Assembly: GCA_031216915.1 (NCBI GenBank) | Contig: CM062294.1 | Coordinates: 34,680,936-34,744,935 of the forward strand | Length of the DNA: 64,000 bases | Direction of reading: 5' to 3' | DNA from: Pictodentalium vernedei | Taxonomy: Eukaryota > Mollusca > Scaphopoda > Dentaliida > Dentaliidae | Part shown: piece by piece, positions 1 through 12,490 of the stretch | Layout: each line of letters starts with the position of its first letter | Numbering within the stretch: the first letter of the stretch is position 1 | Notes under the pieces: model-generated | Told to the model about the DNA's origin: nothing | The model's input: only the letters and a program-made list of their open reading frames with translations | Database searches by the model: none | Translations under genes and position numbers: made by a program

Positions 1-99
1 ATCCTCGAGTGTCGATGTTAAAACACGGAATCCCATTTTACAGAATCCCCTTTTAAGAATCACTTTTTCGAAAACGGCTGTGGCTATGGAATCCCTTTT

Positions 100-760
100 T
101 TCTGAAATGAGTCTAAGAGTCGTTCGAGGAGTCACTCGATCGAGCAATTACTCGATAGCTCATTTGTCAAAAAAAGGATTCTCCAGAAGGCACCCCAATT
201 TCGGCACCCCCTTTTTGGAAAACATTGCCTTCGGCACCCCTATTTCTGAAATGATGCTAAGAGTCGTTCGAGGAGTCACTCAAACGAGAATTACTCGACA
301 GCTCATTTGCTTGATGAGCTTCGAGTCGTTCGAGCAATATGCCGAGTCACTCGATCGAGCAATTGCTCTAAGGCTCATTTGCCCGATGAGCTTCGAGTCG
401 TTCGAGCAATTGCTCATGGAGCAATTACTCTCTTGGCTGTTTAGCTTATAAGGGATATTTGAGATAGTTATGCCTTATGATATAGGTCATAGTATCCTCA
501 GATAAGTATCCTATAAAAGGTATCCTCGATAAATATCCTCAAATAATGCAATGACGGGCCATAGGTATCCTCAAATACTGAAATGAGTCGAAGAGTCATT
601 CGAGGAGTCACTCGAACGAGCAATTACTCGATAGCTCATTTGCTCGACGGACTTCGAGTCGTTCAAGCAATATGCCGAGTCACTCGATCGAGCAATTGCT
701 CTAAGGCTCATTTGCTCGATGAGCTTCGAGTCGTTCGAGCAATGACTTATCAGTAACTGT
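100..760. repeat. Duplicated block rich in short palindromes (GAGCAATTGCTC, ACTCGATCGAG)
   Basis: A block of about 160 bp beginning with 'gagtcgttcgaggagtcac' occurs at about 240-420 and again at about 583-747, with a shorter partial copy at about 103-165. Each copy contains self-complementary motifs such as gagcaattgctc and ctcgatcgag and alternates GAGC and GCTC words. The short ORF that crosses it is a by-product of the repeat. I do not recognise the family. Confidence 0.7.
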
Positions 761-3700
761 TCGATAGCTTATTGGCTTTGGGAATGATATTGGCTTTGGG
801 AATGATATTGGCTTTTGTTGTACAGAAGGGAGATAACTCTGCATACAGGTTAGGGAAAATCAAGCGATCTGATGGTTAGTTATATAAATGTTCTAGATAA
901 ATGAAACAACAAGAGTGCTTGGAATAGGGTCAGAACTAACAAAAATAGACCAAAATAGCTAAATATAGTAACAATAAGCAAAGCTGTTCCAACTAATAGG
1001 CTCTTCTACGCTACTGGAATATACTCTAGAACAAAGGAACATGTCCAGGTAGACGAAAACTATTGCATATATAGATAGAAGCAGATAATTCTGAAAGAAT
1101 TCGAAACAGTACAACTTGTCGGGTTTATTTGGGTAATTCTTCGAGAATTCTGGGAGAATTGTAAGTCAGAAAAATACTCCACTTTATTCGAACACACCCC
1201 CAGGGGACCCCTCGGTACTATAGCACTAGGTACTAAGCCGATAAAATTGGAAATCCGTATCGAATAAAGTCAATTTCGGTGATTTTGGGTGGATTTTGGT
1301 GATTTGGAGGGATCGTCGGGTTGTTTATGGTAATCAGATTTACTCTGATTCAATCGGACATACCCTCCGAACATACCCCGTCCCATTGCAGAAAAAATGG
1401 GTAACATAACAAGCACGTACTACCATAGAAACCAAGATGGCGGCCTCTAGTATACAAAATGGACGACGGAAACACGTATCACCATAACAACACGCGCTGC
1501 GCATGCTCACTCACACCACGTATCACTATGGAGATGACGTCACAAGATGGCCGCTCACGCGGGTTATCATGACAACACAACATGGCGACACTGGGTCATG
1601 TGACATGACGTCACTTCCGGGGTCCTGCATCGGGGTCCTGCCAATGGGGGGGGGGGGGGTGGAGTGAAAACCACATTATATACTACTCCCCCCCACACCC
1701 TCCCCGGTGAATCCCAAACGTGGCAGGATGGACATGACTACCATTTTTTCCACACAAAACAGAATTACATGTAGTAATGAAAAGATTGACCTGTCACCCG
1801 ACAAGTCTCAACGGTTCATACACCTTTCACACTTATCCTGGTAGATACCGAAAGTGACAACTCCAACAGTGAAGTATCCAGTCCCGCGCATATAAAGAAG
1901 GACAACTTGAACCCGATTCCCAGTATCTCCGAACGAGATGAAGCCCTCTCAACGTCGTTTACAGCCACCCTTAACCAGCTGCAACATGGCACCCCAATTA
2001 ACAATACGATCCTCCGTGATCCCGTACCCTCACCCGGTCACAGGAGAGCCCCCCCCCCCCCCCAGTACTTGTGATCCCCATTTTCAATGTCAACTCATGA
2101 ACCGACAGTAATACAGGACACCCCGTATCATAAGATTGATTGGTCCTAGGGAGCCGTGGCTCAGTAGCCCCTTTCCCGACAGACCCGAGTAGCTCCCTTG
2201 ATCCCCGATTTACCGGCAATCTGATGCCTCCTGGTCCCTATATGCCCTCCTCCCCGAAGATTTCTGCCTAGTTTGTGGTGCATCACCTCCTCCTTTTTCT
2301 AATATGAGTCTAAACACTGAAAATTCAGGAAAATATCCAAATGCTGCATTTAGTAGGTAGGTATCTGTTAGATGCAGAAATGTTTGCAATTTTCATAAGA
2401 TTCTTCCCAATCTTCATTGTCATATTTTAATTAATGATTGGGGTTTGACAGTATTCTCCCTGCGAGCTCATATAGCGACTATTTCAGTCCTTTTGGTGGA
2501 GAAAACACATAAATGCGCTCAAAACTAATGCCAACTATTGTTGGGGAGGTGAGTTGACCATGTCAGAAGCCTTAAACCGAGTGCGCTTCGAATTTTTCTC
2601 AGAGTCTGAACAAACTCATCATCAGGAACGGAAGGTGAGAAGTATATATATAACATTTAAAGGGCCACGCAGGTTCGTGTTTCAAAATGTTTTTTTTTTA
2701 TAAAACCAACTGCATGACATTCCCCGTGTCAAAATACCTATGCAAATTCTCGGGGACACATACGAATGCCCAGAAGTGCTAAAAAACGGTCTTCGACAAC
2801 GTAATGTTGGTCGCCTGTGGTCGCCTGTTTTATGATCGCCTGTGGGAAACTATTTAGTTCGGTGATACCAAATGCACCAAGTTTATAAATATCACTGAAC
2901 GAAATATTGGAATTTGATATACCCATCTTGAAATGTTGTCGGAAATGATGCAATCTCTAAAAAATATGCCGACTTAGGAAAATATATTGTTTCAATAAAC
3001 GTTTGTATTGACAACTTTCATCATTATTGAATATTCCAGATAAATAAAGAGGATGACTTTTAGACCTAGAAATACAATTGACTTTTGGTGTGATTTTGTA
3101 GGGAATTCCATGACCGGTACTCCCCTTCAAGTCAGTTTATTATTTGTTGCATAACACCTTGTTTTCGGGTCAGACAATGTTGTCGGAAAGTGTTGTACTT
3201 GACAAAGATATTTGGATGCCAAAATTACAGTGGTGCGATCATCTATAAGTTTTTCGCCTGAACGATACCATATGCTCTCAGCTTTCGAAAAACTTCAACG
3301 CTTTTGGTTGGTTACCCCCTTACATTAAATGAATCCCTCAGGAGGCAAATAAAAATTTAATTGCTTACCTCTATATCTATCTTCTATGTAGTGTAACAGA
3401 TCCCTGAACTGTCTGTCTGCTGTGTTGATAACTGTGTTTATATTACGTAATCAAGATGTGTCAGCAGTTATTTAGTGCGCCTGCGCGCGTTATATTTGGG
3501 ACAGTTTTTGATACAGTTCACGGTGTATCACATCTATCAGAAAGATTGAATTGAGTTGATGAAAAAGGAACCTCCGCAAAAATCTGAAACGAATATTTGT
3601 AATTCTCCTTTATTTGATTTTGCTTTATTTCCATTTCCGTGCATTGTTTTAAACTATACAATAAACGCTATATTATATATTAGATGTTATGTTTACGTGA

Positions 3701-4397
3701 ATATTTCTCCCCAACTCGCGAAATGTCTGTAGCCTTCATTTAAGTATTCCGCTTTGTTTATCTTCTGTGGAATAGTGGGGTACTTTTTCTCAAGTTTTTT
3801 TTCGAATCGAGATATTAAACTCTGTAGTGTAGCTGCCACTAGCCTTGTCCAATAAGGTTGACGTTCTTTAAAAAGAATATTCGAGAACCATCACCGACAA
3901 TACTTGGAGATGGGCCGGGGTAGTTCCTATCAAAATCATCTGCGAGTTTCGTACCGGGAAGATCCGTCCAAAAAGCTGATCCGTGTGGGTGGGTGGAAAA
4001 GGGGTTGGGTGTGGGAAGGGTGCCTTTTCAAGTGTTTTCGAAGGAAGCTATTAACTCCTATAGTCTGGAACTCTGTCCAAAATATTCGAACTTATTTTAA
4101 GCTAATTCCTTGTTAATCACCAGTCACAATCTTTTGAGATGTGGTATTCACCTCCTCTTAGAGAGAGAGAGAGAGATTCAGCTTTGTTCACAGAAGGTTT
4201 CTTAATTTTGTTCTAATGAGGAGATATTGGATGGTGTATGTACAAAATAAGAGTGTTTCATCAGGGTTGTGGGGGGGGGGGGTGCTCTACAAATTTGCAA
4301 GACGCACCCGCCCACCCACTACGTACAAATTGTCTACTACCGTTCTCAGACACCCCCCCCTCCCCCACACTCTCCCATTAGAATCCAAAATAAACTT
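761..4397. other. Intergenic stretch without a recognisable gene
   Basis: No ORF here reads like a known family. The region holds poly-G/C tracts near 1647-1660 and 2050-2063, another near 4269-4281 just before the SINE, a repeated 'cgcctgtggtcgcctg' motif near 2810-2840, and a GA run near 4160-4175. I see no tRNA, rRNA or clear exon. Confidence 0.5.
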
Positions 4398-4703
4398 ACC
4401 CCAATTGCCCACGGCACGATGGGGGCATGATGACGCTGGGTGCTGAGACGTACTGCATGCCGAGGTGCACATGTCTTCAGCCAATCTAAGCCTGTCAGTG
4501 CTGTGTAGTACGCAGTGCCACTCTGCAGTGTGTAGTACAGTCGTGGGTTATGATGTTGCAGAGCTGACAGCTGCTCGTCGTTGCTCGGTGATTCTCTTCG
4601 GGTACTCTGGCTTCCTCCACCCGTAAACCTGTCACCGACACGATATGACCCTGGTTGTCGTTAAACACCAATAAATAAATAAATCAATTAATAAATAAAT
4701 AAC
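4398..4703 (+). mobile_element. SINE copy, 5'-truncated, AAAT tail
   Basis: The sequence aligns by eye with the reverse complement of 6226-6545. Both share the core 'ttctcttcgggtactctgg', the segment 'cttcctccacccgtaaa' and an (AAAT)n end. The 3' end reads 'gttaaacaccaataaataaa'. No tRNA-like head is visible, so the copy is truncated. The core is of the type shared by many invertebrate SINEs; I do not assign a named family. Confidence 0.75.
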
Positions 4704-5632
4704 GTGGGTTGAATTTAGTGCATCAGAGAGAATTTTCCCAAAATATTGTGTGCACATTTTCTACATTTCGAACAAGACACCCACCCCCTACTAACGTGTG
4801 ACATTTTCCCAGATTAAGCCCAATATTCTCACATATAAAGCCTCCTGATGTTGTATTTATGTTAAGTGTGTGATTTACAACATCATCTTTAAGGTTTGAA
4901 ATACAAATGATGGTTTATATTAGCTGATATATTGATATATTTTAAAAAAAATTCCAAAAAATTGCACAAGTTGAAAATGCACATTTTTGGCGCACTCAAG
5001 ATATCCACCCACACCCACGTCACGTCTTGCAAATTGTTGGTGCAACCACCCCCCACCCCCTCCGCCCTGGTTTCATGGGCATTTTCTAGCGCACTTGTGT
5101 TTGCACAAAAGGTTTTCTTGTTTAATATGTACTTATCATTATCTTTAATGACTATGTGGATGGTTGAACTCACAGGTGTTCGACATGCGTCAAAAATTAG
5201 GAATAATTGCGAATTTTAAGATTTTGTAACAAATTATGTATTTCCCCAGATTAAGTATTAAAATAGGGGCAAGGTGCGCAGCTCGCTCCTTTGGAAGATA
5301 TCTACCTACTGTATTCAAACTCGGAGAACAGGCAAACGCGTGATATTGATGTCATCCCACAGTTAACACATTAACCTTTTTAATGCCACGCACACTTTAG
5401 TCATATATGGAGGACCTTTATGTTCGCTTGTATACGAGGAAGTTTAATAAAATTTATGACATATTTGAAAGTCCATCATCTGAGCCTTTCCAACAGGTAA
5501 TCAGAGGGTAGGTTTAATCAGCGCTTACCAGAACGTACAGATAATCATCATAAAATGGGTGACAATAGTCGCTTTCTACAGGGTAAGTGTTATGCATTAC
5601 GTTGGTATTCCACTCTACCAGTGAAAAACCTT
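4704..5632. other. Intergenic, nothing recognised
   Basis: AT-rich sequence. Two opposite-strand ORFs overlap each other at about 4889-5219, and neither resembles a known protein. No clear repeat structure. Confidence 0.4.
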
Positions 5633-6132
5633 TTAACGCTAAAACGGGTCGAATATATCTCGGAGACGTGCCACTTTTTCTAGATCGATCACCACTGTAG
5701 ACAGAGAATTGACTGGAGCCGATCAAAATACGTGATGAAATCTTTCAAACGGAACTTCACAATTTCTAACTACGACTGTCACTCATCTGAACTTCACCAA
5801 ACTAATCGTACACTATGGTATTGGGGTTTCAGGACCCCTTGAACGTTAAAAAACTGAAAATATGCATTTGCAATTCTTTTCAATTCTTTTCAATATGAAT
5901 CGAAATTTCCTTCCGTCGACAAACTTGTACAATTTCGCATCGATTTTGATGTCGCCATCCCATTGGTTGATAAAGCTGACCTCGCCATCCCACTGGTAGA
6001 TAGTAAAAAATAACTGGTAGTTTTCTGTGACAAACATAGCAATCAAGGAGAAGTCTACTCACTGTCTACAGGCGTGTCCGACCTAAAAAAGTGACTTTAC
6101 CCCGAAATATACTCGACCCGTTTTAGCGTTAA
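5633..6132. mobile_element. 500-bp non-autonomous DNA transposon flanked by TTAA
   Basis: The left end, TTAACGCTAAAACGGGTCGA at 5633, is matched exactly by the reverse complement of the right end at 6132. The inverted repeats continue with few mismatches for about 45 bp (…TATAT-TCGG…CACTTTTT). TTAA lies at both outer limits, the target site used by piggyBac-like elements. The interior has no transposase. The termini do not match the other TTAA elements in the window, so this is a separate family. The short ORFs inside are not convincing. Confidence 0.75.
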
Positions 6133-6225
6133 AATATATAATACACTGGAACTTGGGCGGGAAATCAGGTGTACATTTTTGTTATAAAAACATGAGGGCT
6201 TTTCACGGGTTGTAAAACAGGTGAG

Positions 6226-6230
6226 CATGG

Positions 6231-6301
<71 letters not shown>

Positions 6302-6545
6302 TTGATGTTTAAGGTCATATATTTATGCACAATGACTAATCATGACCATGACAGTTTTACGGGTGGAGGAAGCCGGAGTACCCGGAGAGAACCACCGAGC
6401 AACGACGAGCAGCTGCCAGCTCCCCAACATCGTAACTCCGCACTGCAGCACAGGCAGGGTTAGATTGGTTGAAGACATGCGTACCATCGACGTGCAGTAC
6501 GCCTTAGTACACGGCGTCATCGTGCCCCCACGCGGGGGTGAGCAT
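6226..6545 (-). mobile_element. SINE copy with long (TTTA)n tail
   Basis: On the minus strand the copy runs from about 6545 to 6226 and ends in about 18 units of AAAT, seen as TTTA at 6230-6303. It shares a dense core with 4398-4703, including cagctgctcgtcgttgctcg and 'cttcctccacccgtaaa', and has the 'cccccgcgtgggggcacgatg' segment upstream. The Ile/Tyr/Leu/Phe-rich ORF across the tail is only the microsatellite translated. Confidence 0.8.
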
Positions 6546-7123
6546 GGTATAAAAGATTTTAACTAGTCAAGTACAAATGTAAAGATTAATATCTAAACTG
6601 TCGGACTGCATCAATATCTCGACTAGAAATTCACATATTTGTTTTTTTTTTTTCTGTGCGTTTGAATAAAGCAGCTGGATATCTTTCAAGCTAGGGTGTT
6701 CTGTACCTTGTCCCTTTAACTCTTAATCGTGAGAACATACATAATTTGTCAAAACGCCTTCAAATACACCATTTTCCATGATCTTTGGCATATGTCGAAC
6801 ACCTGTGCTTGTACTGTTAACAACAGGTGCGATGCTCGGTATCTATACTGATGAAGAGGGCACAGGGATTTGGGGAGTAGGGGATTATTTTTAAGAAGCA
6901 AGCATATCATGATGATAGAAGTCTTCAACTTGGGAAATGTACGGAGGTGATGTCATTTTGCGTCGTTGGGGGTGGTGGCATATTTTTCAATTATTTCTCC
7001 AGAGGAACCCATTTCTCCAGTTTTTGAAAAATGTGTCCAATTGCCTATATTTTGAAACAATTTTTTGTCATGAAAGAGGGTCAATATTTACCAAGTGCAG
7101 TATGTCAGCTGTGATTTCACTTG

Positions 7124-7372
7124 TTAACCCTTTAGCCAACGAATCGGCCATGTCCGCCCGCGTAATATGCAAATTTAACAGTTGAAAAAGTATTATTTTT
7201 CAAAATATGTCAACAAAACCATATCATGTGACCCCTCGTTGGAACGAGCTCATCGAGCTCGTTCCAACGAGGGGTCACATGATATGGTTTTGTTGAAATG
7301 TTTTGAAAAATTAAAAAAAATGATATTTAAAATAACAAATTTTGATATCGTCTACGTTGGGTAAAGGGTTAA
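7124..7372. mobile_element. piggyBac-like palindromic MITE, family A, copy 1
   Basis: The element runs TTAA-CCCTTTAGCC … GGGTAAAGGG-TTAA. Its centre is a nearly perfect palindrome of about 120 bp around gagctcatcgagctc, within 'cgttggaacgagctc' arms. The same termini and the same central 'gaacgagctc' palindrome recur at 43552, 45562 and 61603, with a half copy at 35810. It has no coding capacity. TTAA ends and CCCTTT termini fit the piggyBac superfamily (inference). Confidence 0.85.
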
Positions 7373-7375
7373 AAG

Positions 7376-7665
7376 CCCGACATTGTGATGGCTAAGTGGC
7401 TACAGCATTGGTCTTCAAACCAAAAGGTTCACGGTTGAGTCCATCCAAGGGTAACTGTGTTGTGTCCTTGGCCAAGGCACTTAATCCTGTTTGCCTTAAT
7501 GCCGGTTGTCTTCAACTAATGCTAAACTTGCTTGTGTGAAGATAGTACGTACTGGAGTCTGAGAGTTGCTTGCCGTTGCTTGGTGGTTCTCTTCGGGTAC
7601 TTTAGTTTCCTTCACCCTAAAGTGTCTGACACGAAGTGAGTCTGGATGTCAAAAGTTTTGATAGT
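7376..7665 (+). mobile_element. SINE with tRNA-like head
   Basis: Near 7389 'tggctaagtggctac' fits a Pol III A box, and near 7433 'ggttgagtcc' fits a B box, giving a tRNA-derived promoter of normal spacing. Further on, 'gttgcttggtggttctcttc' and 'gggtactttagtttcc' match the core of the other SINEs in this window. The AAAT tail is missing or lost. This is the only copy here with a readable head. Confidence 0.75.
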
Positions 7666-7937
7666 CTCAACACCCGGTCCCACCCTTCTCCCCCTCCCCA
7701 AAATGTTTATGTCTCAGACTATATAATTCAGGATCTTTAAAGTGGGGCGATGCGGGTATTTTGAGGTTCAGGATCCATAGCCCCAATCCCTCATGGCTAT
7801 GCCAATAGTTAACAATTCCATTTCAAAGTAAAATGATATTGAACGGATGGTCAGGTTCTTCCCAGTCACTCAGTTATTTATAATTTATTTATTGAAGTCA
7901 TTGTCAGTCCCTTTGGTTATACTTCTGCTGTCTGCTT

Positions 7938-8660
7938 TAGAGAACTCCATCCCAAGTGTTGGTGACCAGGTAACAGAACTGGCTAACAGACTTCCATATC
8001 CCCTAAAACCCTTTCTGACTATAGCACGCATAAACATGAGCATTTAAGAAGTGACACTGTAATTGGGTATATCATATGGTTGAATGTTAATGGTTGAATG
8101 ATTAGGGTTAGGTTAGAGAACTTCTATCCCAAGCATTGGCGACTGGGTAATATAACTGGGTTAGGATTAGGGTTAGGTTGGGCTAGGGTTAGGTTAGAGA
8201 ACTTCTATCCCAAGTGTTGGTGACAAGGTAAAATAACTTGCCTAGAGTTAGGTTAGAGAACTTCTATCCCAAGTGTTGGTGACTGGGTAAGGGAACTCGG
8301 TTAGGGTTAGGTTAGAGAACTTCTATCCCAAGTGTTGGTGAAAAGGTAAAATAACTTGCTTAGAGTTAGGTTAGAGAACTTCTATCCCAAGTGTTGGTGA
8401 CTGGGTAAAGGAACTCGGTTAGGATTAGGTTAGAGAACTTCTATCCCAAGGATTGGTGATTAGGTAATAGAACTGGGTTAGGGTTAAGTTAGAGAACGTC
8501 TATCCCAAGTGTTGGTGACCGGATAATAGAACAATGTTAGGGTTCGGGTTAGGTTTGCGAACTTCTATCCCAAGAGCTGGTGATCAGATAATAGAACTTG
8601 GTAAGGGTTAGGGTTAGAGAACATCTATCCCTAGCATTGATGACCGGGTAACAGAACTTA
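7938..8660. repeat. Tandem repeat, ~59-bp unit
   Basis: The word 'agagaacttctatcccaag' recurs at a spacing of exactly 59 bp over most of the array (8255, 8314, 8373, 8432, 8491). The linker contains 'ttagggttaggttag', which looks telomeric but is part of the unit. There are about 11 copies, and the outer ones are diverged. Confidence 0.9.
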
Positions 8661-8742
8661 CTTACAGACTACAGCATGCATACAATCTGCATTTGAGAAC
8701 TGTCACTATGGTTGAAGGGTTAGTGGTTGAAGTTTTATCTAT

Positions 8743-8995
8743 TATCCTAACATGTAAAGCAGATGACACAAGTAAACAAAATTCTTGAATAACTATTTTT
8801 TTATTTTTTTTTTGTGCCAAAAATATAGCTTATGACCAAAGCAATGTTTTTGAGATGAAAAATGAAAAATACTCAGAACTAGTTGGTGATTTTTATTGTG
8901 GCAGTTAAGCAGAGTAAAATGATAATGGAATATCGCATGGAAAAGTGCCATTTTGATGTTATTCCTCATATCAAAAATTGTATCCCTTGGTGCCA
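8743..8995. mobile_element. Diverged relic of MITE family A
   Basis: The stretch at 8745-8850 (aacatgtaaagcagatgacac … ttcttgaataactat … ttatgacc) matches the right arm of the family A MITEs in inverted sense and the half copy at 35810. The far arm is weak and the TTAA ends are not conserved. Confidence 0.45.
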
Positions 8996-9079
8996 AATTT
9001 TAGCTTGACACCTGCAAACAAATGTAAGAGTTAGGCATGTAAACAAGTACCTTAACTCACAAAATGTGTTGCTTAAAAC

Positions 9080-10880
9080 ATTCTGAACCACATGCACACA
9101 TCTACACTACCTACCAAGTTTCAGTCCTAGTCACAAACACATCTACACATTATAACAAGTTTCAATCCTGGTCACAAACACATCTACACTTCATACCATG
9201 TTTCATTTATACGCACATACACATCTACACTTCAAACAAAGTTTTGGTCCTGTTCACATACACACCTACACTTCATTCAATGTTTCAGTCCTGCCCACGT
9301 TCACACCCACACTTCATTCCAAGTTTCAATCCAGTCCTCATGCACGTCTACACTTCATACCAGGTTTTAAGGACGTACACATACACATCTACACTTCATT
9401 CAATGTCTCAGTCCTGCCCACATTCACATCCACACTTCATTCCAAGTTTCAATCCAGTCCTCATGTACGTCTACACTTCAAACCAAGTTTTAAGGACGTC
9501 CACATACACATCTACACTTCATACCAAGTTTCAATCCTGCCCATATACACATCTACACTTCATACCAAGTACCATTTCTTCCCACCACCACATCTATTCT
9601 GCATACCATGTTTCGATCCTGTCCACCTCTACAACAACACTTCATACCAAGTTTCAATCATATCCACCACACCAACCCTTCGAACCAATTGTGTATTCAG
9701 CCCACATAACATCTACGCTTGATACCAAGTTTCAGTCATGCCCGCATACACATCTACACATCATACCAAGTTTCAATTCTGCCCACATAACGTCTACACT
9801 TCATACCAAGCTTCAGTCCAGCGGACATACACATCTACACTTCATACCAAGTTTCAATCCTGCCCACATACACATCTATATTTCATACTCATACCAAGTA
9901 ACATTTCTGCCCACCACCATATCTACACTTCATACCGAGCTTCAGTCCAGCTGTCATACACATCTACACTTCATACTCATACGAAATAGCATTTCTGCCC
10001 ACCACCATATCTATACTCCATACCAAGTTTCAATCCTGCCCACATACACATCTACACTTCATACCAAGTAGCATTTCTGCCCACCACCATATCTACACTT
10101 CATACCATGTTTCAATTCTGCTCACATACACAACAACACTTTATACCAATTTTCAATCATATCCATCACATCAACATTTCATACTAATTGTGTATCCAGT
10201 CCAAATAATATCTGCACTTCATATCAAGTTTCAGTATTGCCCACATACACATCTACACCTCATAGCAAGTTTCAATCCTGCCCACATACAAATGTACATG
10301 TTATACCAGTTTTTTTTATCAAGACCATATACACATCTACACTTCATACCAATTGTGAACCCAGCCCACATAATATCTACATTTCATACCATGTTTCGAT
10401 CCTGCTCACATACACATCAACACCTCGTACCAAGTTTAAATCATGTCCACTACATCTACACTTCATACCAATTGTGTATCCAGCCCACTGTGTACCCAAC
10501 AATTCATACCAAGTTGCAGTATTGCCCACACACACATCTACACTTCATACCAAGCTTCAATCCGGCTCACATACACATCTACACTTCATACCAAGCTTCG
10601 ATCCTGCCCATTTGCATATCAGCTCTTCATAGCAAGTTTTAGTCCTGCCACATACACATCTATTGCTCATACCAAGTTTCAATCCTGCCTACATACACAT
10701 TTACACTTCATATCAAGTTTTGATCCCTCCCTCAAAACATCTACGCTTCATACCATGTTTCGATCCTGCCTATATAAACATCTACACTTCCTGCAAAGTT
10801 TCAGTTCTGCCCACATGTACAGCTGCACTGCATTCCAAGTTTCCACCCGTTCCACATACACATGTACACGGAATGACGGA
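9080..10880. repeat. Minisatellite, ~41-bp CT-rich unit
   Basis: The unit is built from 'cacatctacacttcatacc', 'aagtttcaatcctgcc' and 'cacata', repeated about 44 times. Frames stay open for up to 335 codons because the strand has few stop words. 41 is not a multiple of three, so the peptide repeats only every 41 residues, and several overlapping frames are equally open. I read it as non-coding. Confidence 0.9.
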
Positions 10881-10910
10881 GGGGCGAACAACATTTCGAT
10901 TTCGATCAAT

Positions 10911-11148
10911 TTCTGATTAATAAACATTTACCAATCAATGATACTGAATTATATTGGTGCTAATTCGGCTTCTGATTAATAAATATTTACCAACGATTGG
11001 TACTGAAATATATTGGTACTAATTCGACCTCTGATTAATGAATATTTACAAACGATTGGTAATGAATTATATTGGTACTAACACGAACTCTGATTAATAA
11101 ATATTTACAAACGATTGGTACTGAATTATATTGGTACAAACGCGAAGT
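10911..11148. repeat. Four copies of a ~60-bp AT-rich unit
   Basis: 'tctgattaataaatattta' followed by 'acgattggtactgaattat' and 'attggtactaa' recurs four times at about 60-bp spacing. It is unrelated to the 41-bp array before it and to the 60-bp array after it. Confidence 0.9.
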
Positions 11149-11299
11149 ATTAAAAAACCAAACGACAACCGAAATGGATGGGGTTGCTGGCGAAGGCTTT
11201 GAATAGTAACTCCTCAGACTTGAGGGAATTTCTACAATGCGAAACATAACAAATGTCTAATCCGAATTCAATCCAAAGGGAATACCTCTAAATCTGGAC

Positions 11300-12490
11300 A
11301 CAGGCGCAGTGAAAATATGTGGGTGAATATCATTGAGTGATCCACATATATCTGGACGATAAAGAGAGATTATTATGACAGTGTGTATATCATTGAGTGA
11401 TCCACATATATCTGGACGATAAAGAGAGATTATTATGACGGTGTGAATATCATTGAGTGATCCACATATATCTGGACGATAAAGAGAGATTATTATGACA
11501 GTGTGAATATCATTGAGTGATCCACATATATCTGGACGATAAAGATAGATTATTATGACGGTGTGAATATCATTGAGTGATCCACATATATCTAGACGAT
11601 AAAGAGAGATTATTATGACAGTGTGAATATCATTGAGTGATCCACATATATCTGGACGATAAAGTGAGATTATTATGACGGTGTGAATATCATTGAGTAA
11701 TCCACATATATCTGGATGATAAAGTGAGATTATTATGACAGTGTGAATATCATTGAGTGATCCACATATATCTGGACGATAAAGAGAGATTATTATGATG
11801 GTGTGAATATCATTGAGTGATCCACATACATCTGGACGATAAAGATAGATTATTATGACGGTGTGAATATCATTGAGTGATCCACATATACCTGGACGAT
11901 AAAGAGCGATTATTATGACAGTGTGAATATCATTGAGTGATCCACATATATCTGGACGATAAAGAGAGATTATTATGACGGTGTGAATATCACTGAGTGA
12001 TTCACATATATCTGGATGATAAAGAGAGATTATTATGACAGTGTGGATATCATTGAGTGATCCACATATATCTGGACGATAAAGAGAGATTATTATGACG
12101 GTGTGAATATCATTGAGTGATCCACATATATCTGGATGATAAAGAGAGATTATTATGACAGTGTGAATATCATTGAGTGATCCACATATATCTGGATGAT
12201 AGAGAGAGATTATTATGACAGTGTGAATATCATTGAGTGATCCACATATATCTGGATGATAAAGAGAGATTATTATGACGGTGTGAATATCATTGAGTGA
12301 TCCACATATATCTGGATGATAAAGAGAGATTATTATGACGGTGTGAATATCATTGAGTGATCCACATATATCTGGATGATAAAGAGAGATTATTATGACA
12401 GTGTGAATATCATTCAGTGATCCACATATATCTGGATGATAAAGAGAGATTATTATGACAGAGTGAATATCATTGAGTGATCCACATAAT
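11300..12490. repeat. Satellite-like array, 60-bp unit, ~20 copies
   Basis: The unit contains 'tgatccacatatatctgga', 'gataaagagagattatta' and 'gtgaatatcattgag', in exact 60-bp register for about 20 copies. The base before gtgtgaatatc alternates A and G (gaca / gacg) for most of the first 14 units, suggesting an underlying 120-bp dimer. On the minus strand the array stays open for 415 codons with a 20-residue repeat (…SLNDIHTVIII…). A period divisible by three explains this; no gene features support it. Confidence 0.95.

Noticed and set aside
6221-6463. 80-codon ORF with a long Ile/Tyr/Leu/Phe run resembling a membrane helix
   Set aside because: The run is the (TTTA)n tail of a minus-strand SINE.
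8100-8690. Telomere-like ttaggg words
   Set aside because: They occur only inside a 59-bp unit and do not form a (TTAGGG)n tract.
9064-10916. Overlapping ORFs up to 335 codons rich in His, Thr, Ser and Pro
   Set aside because: All lie in the 41-bp CT-rich minisatellite. Several frames are open at once and 41 is not divisible by three.
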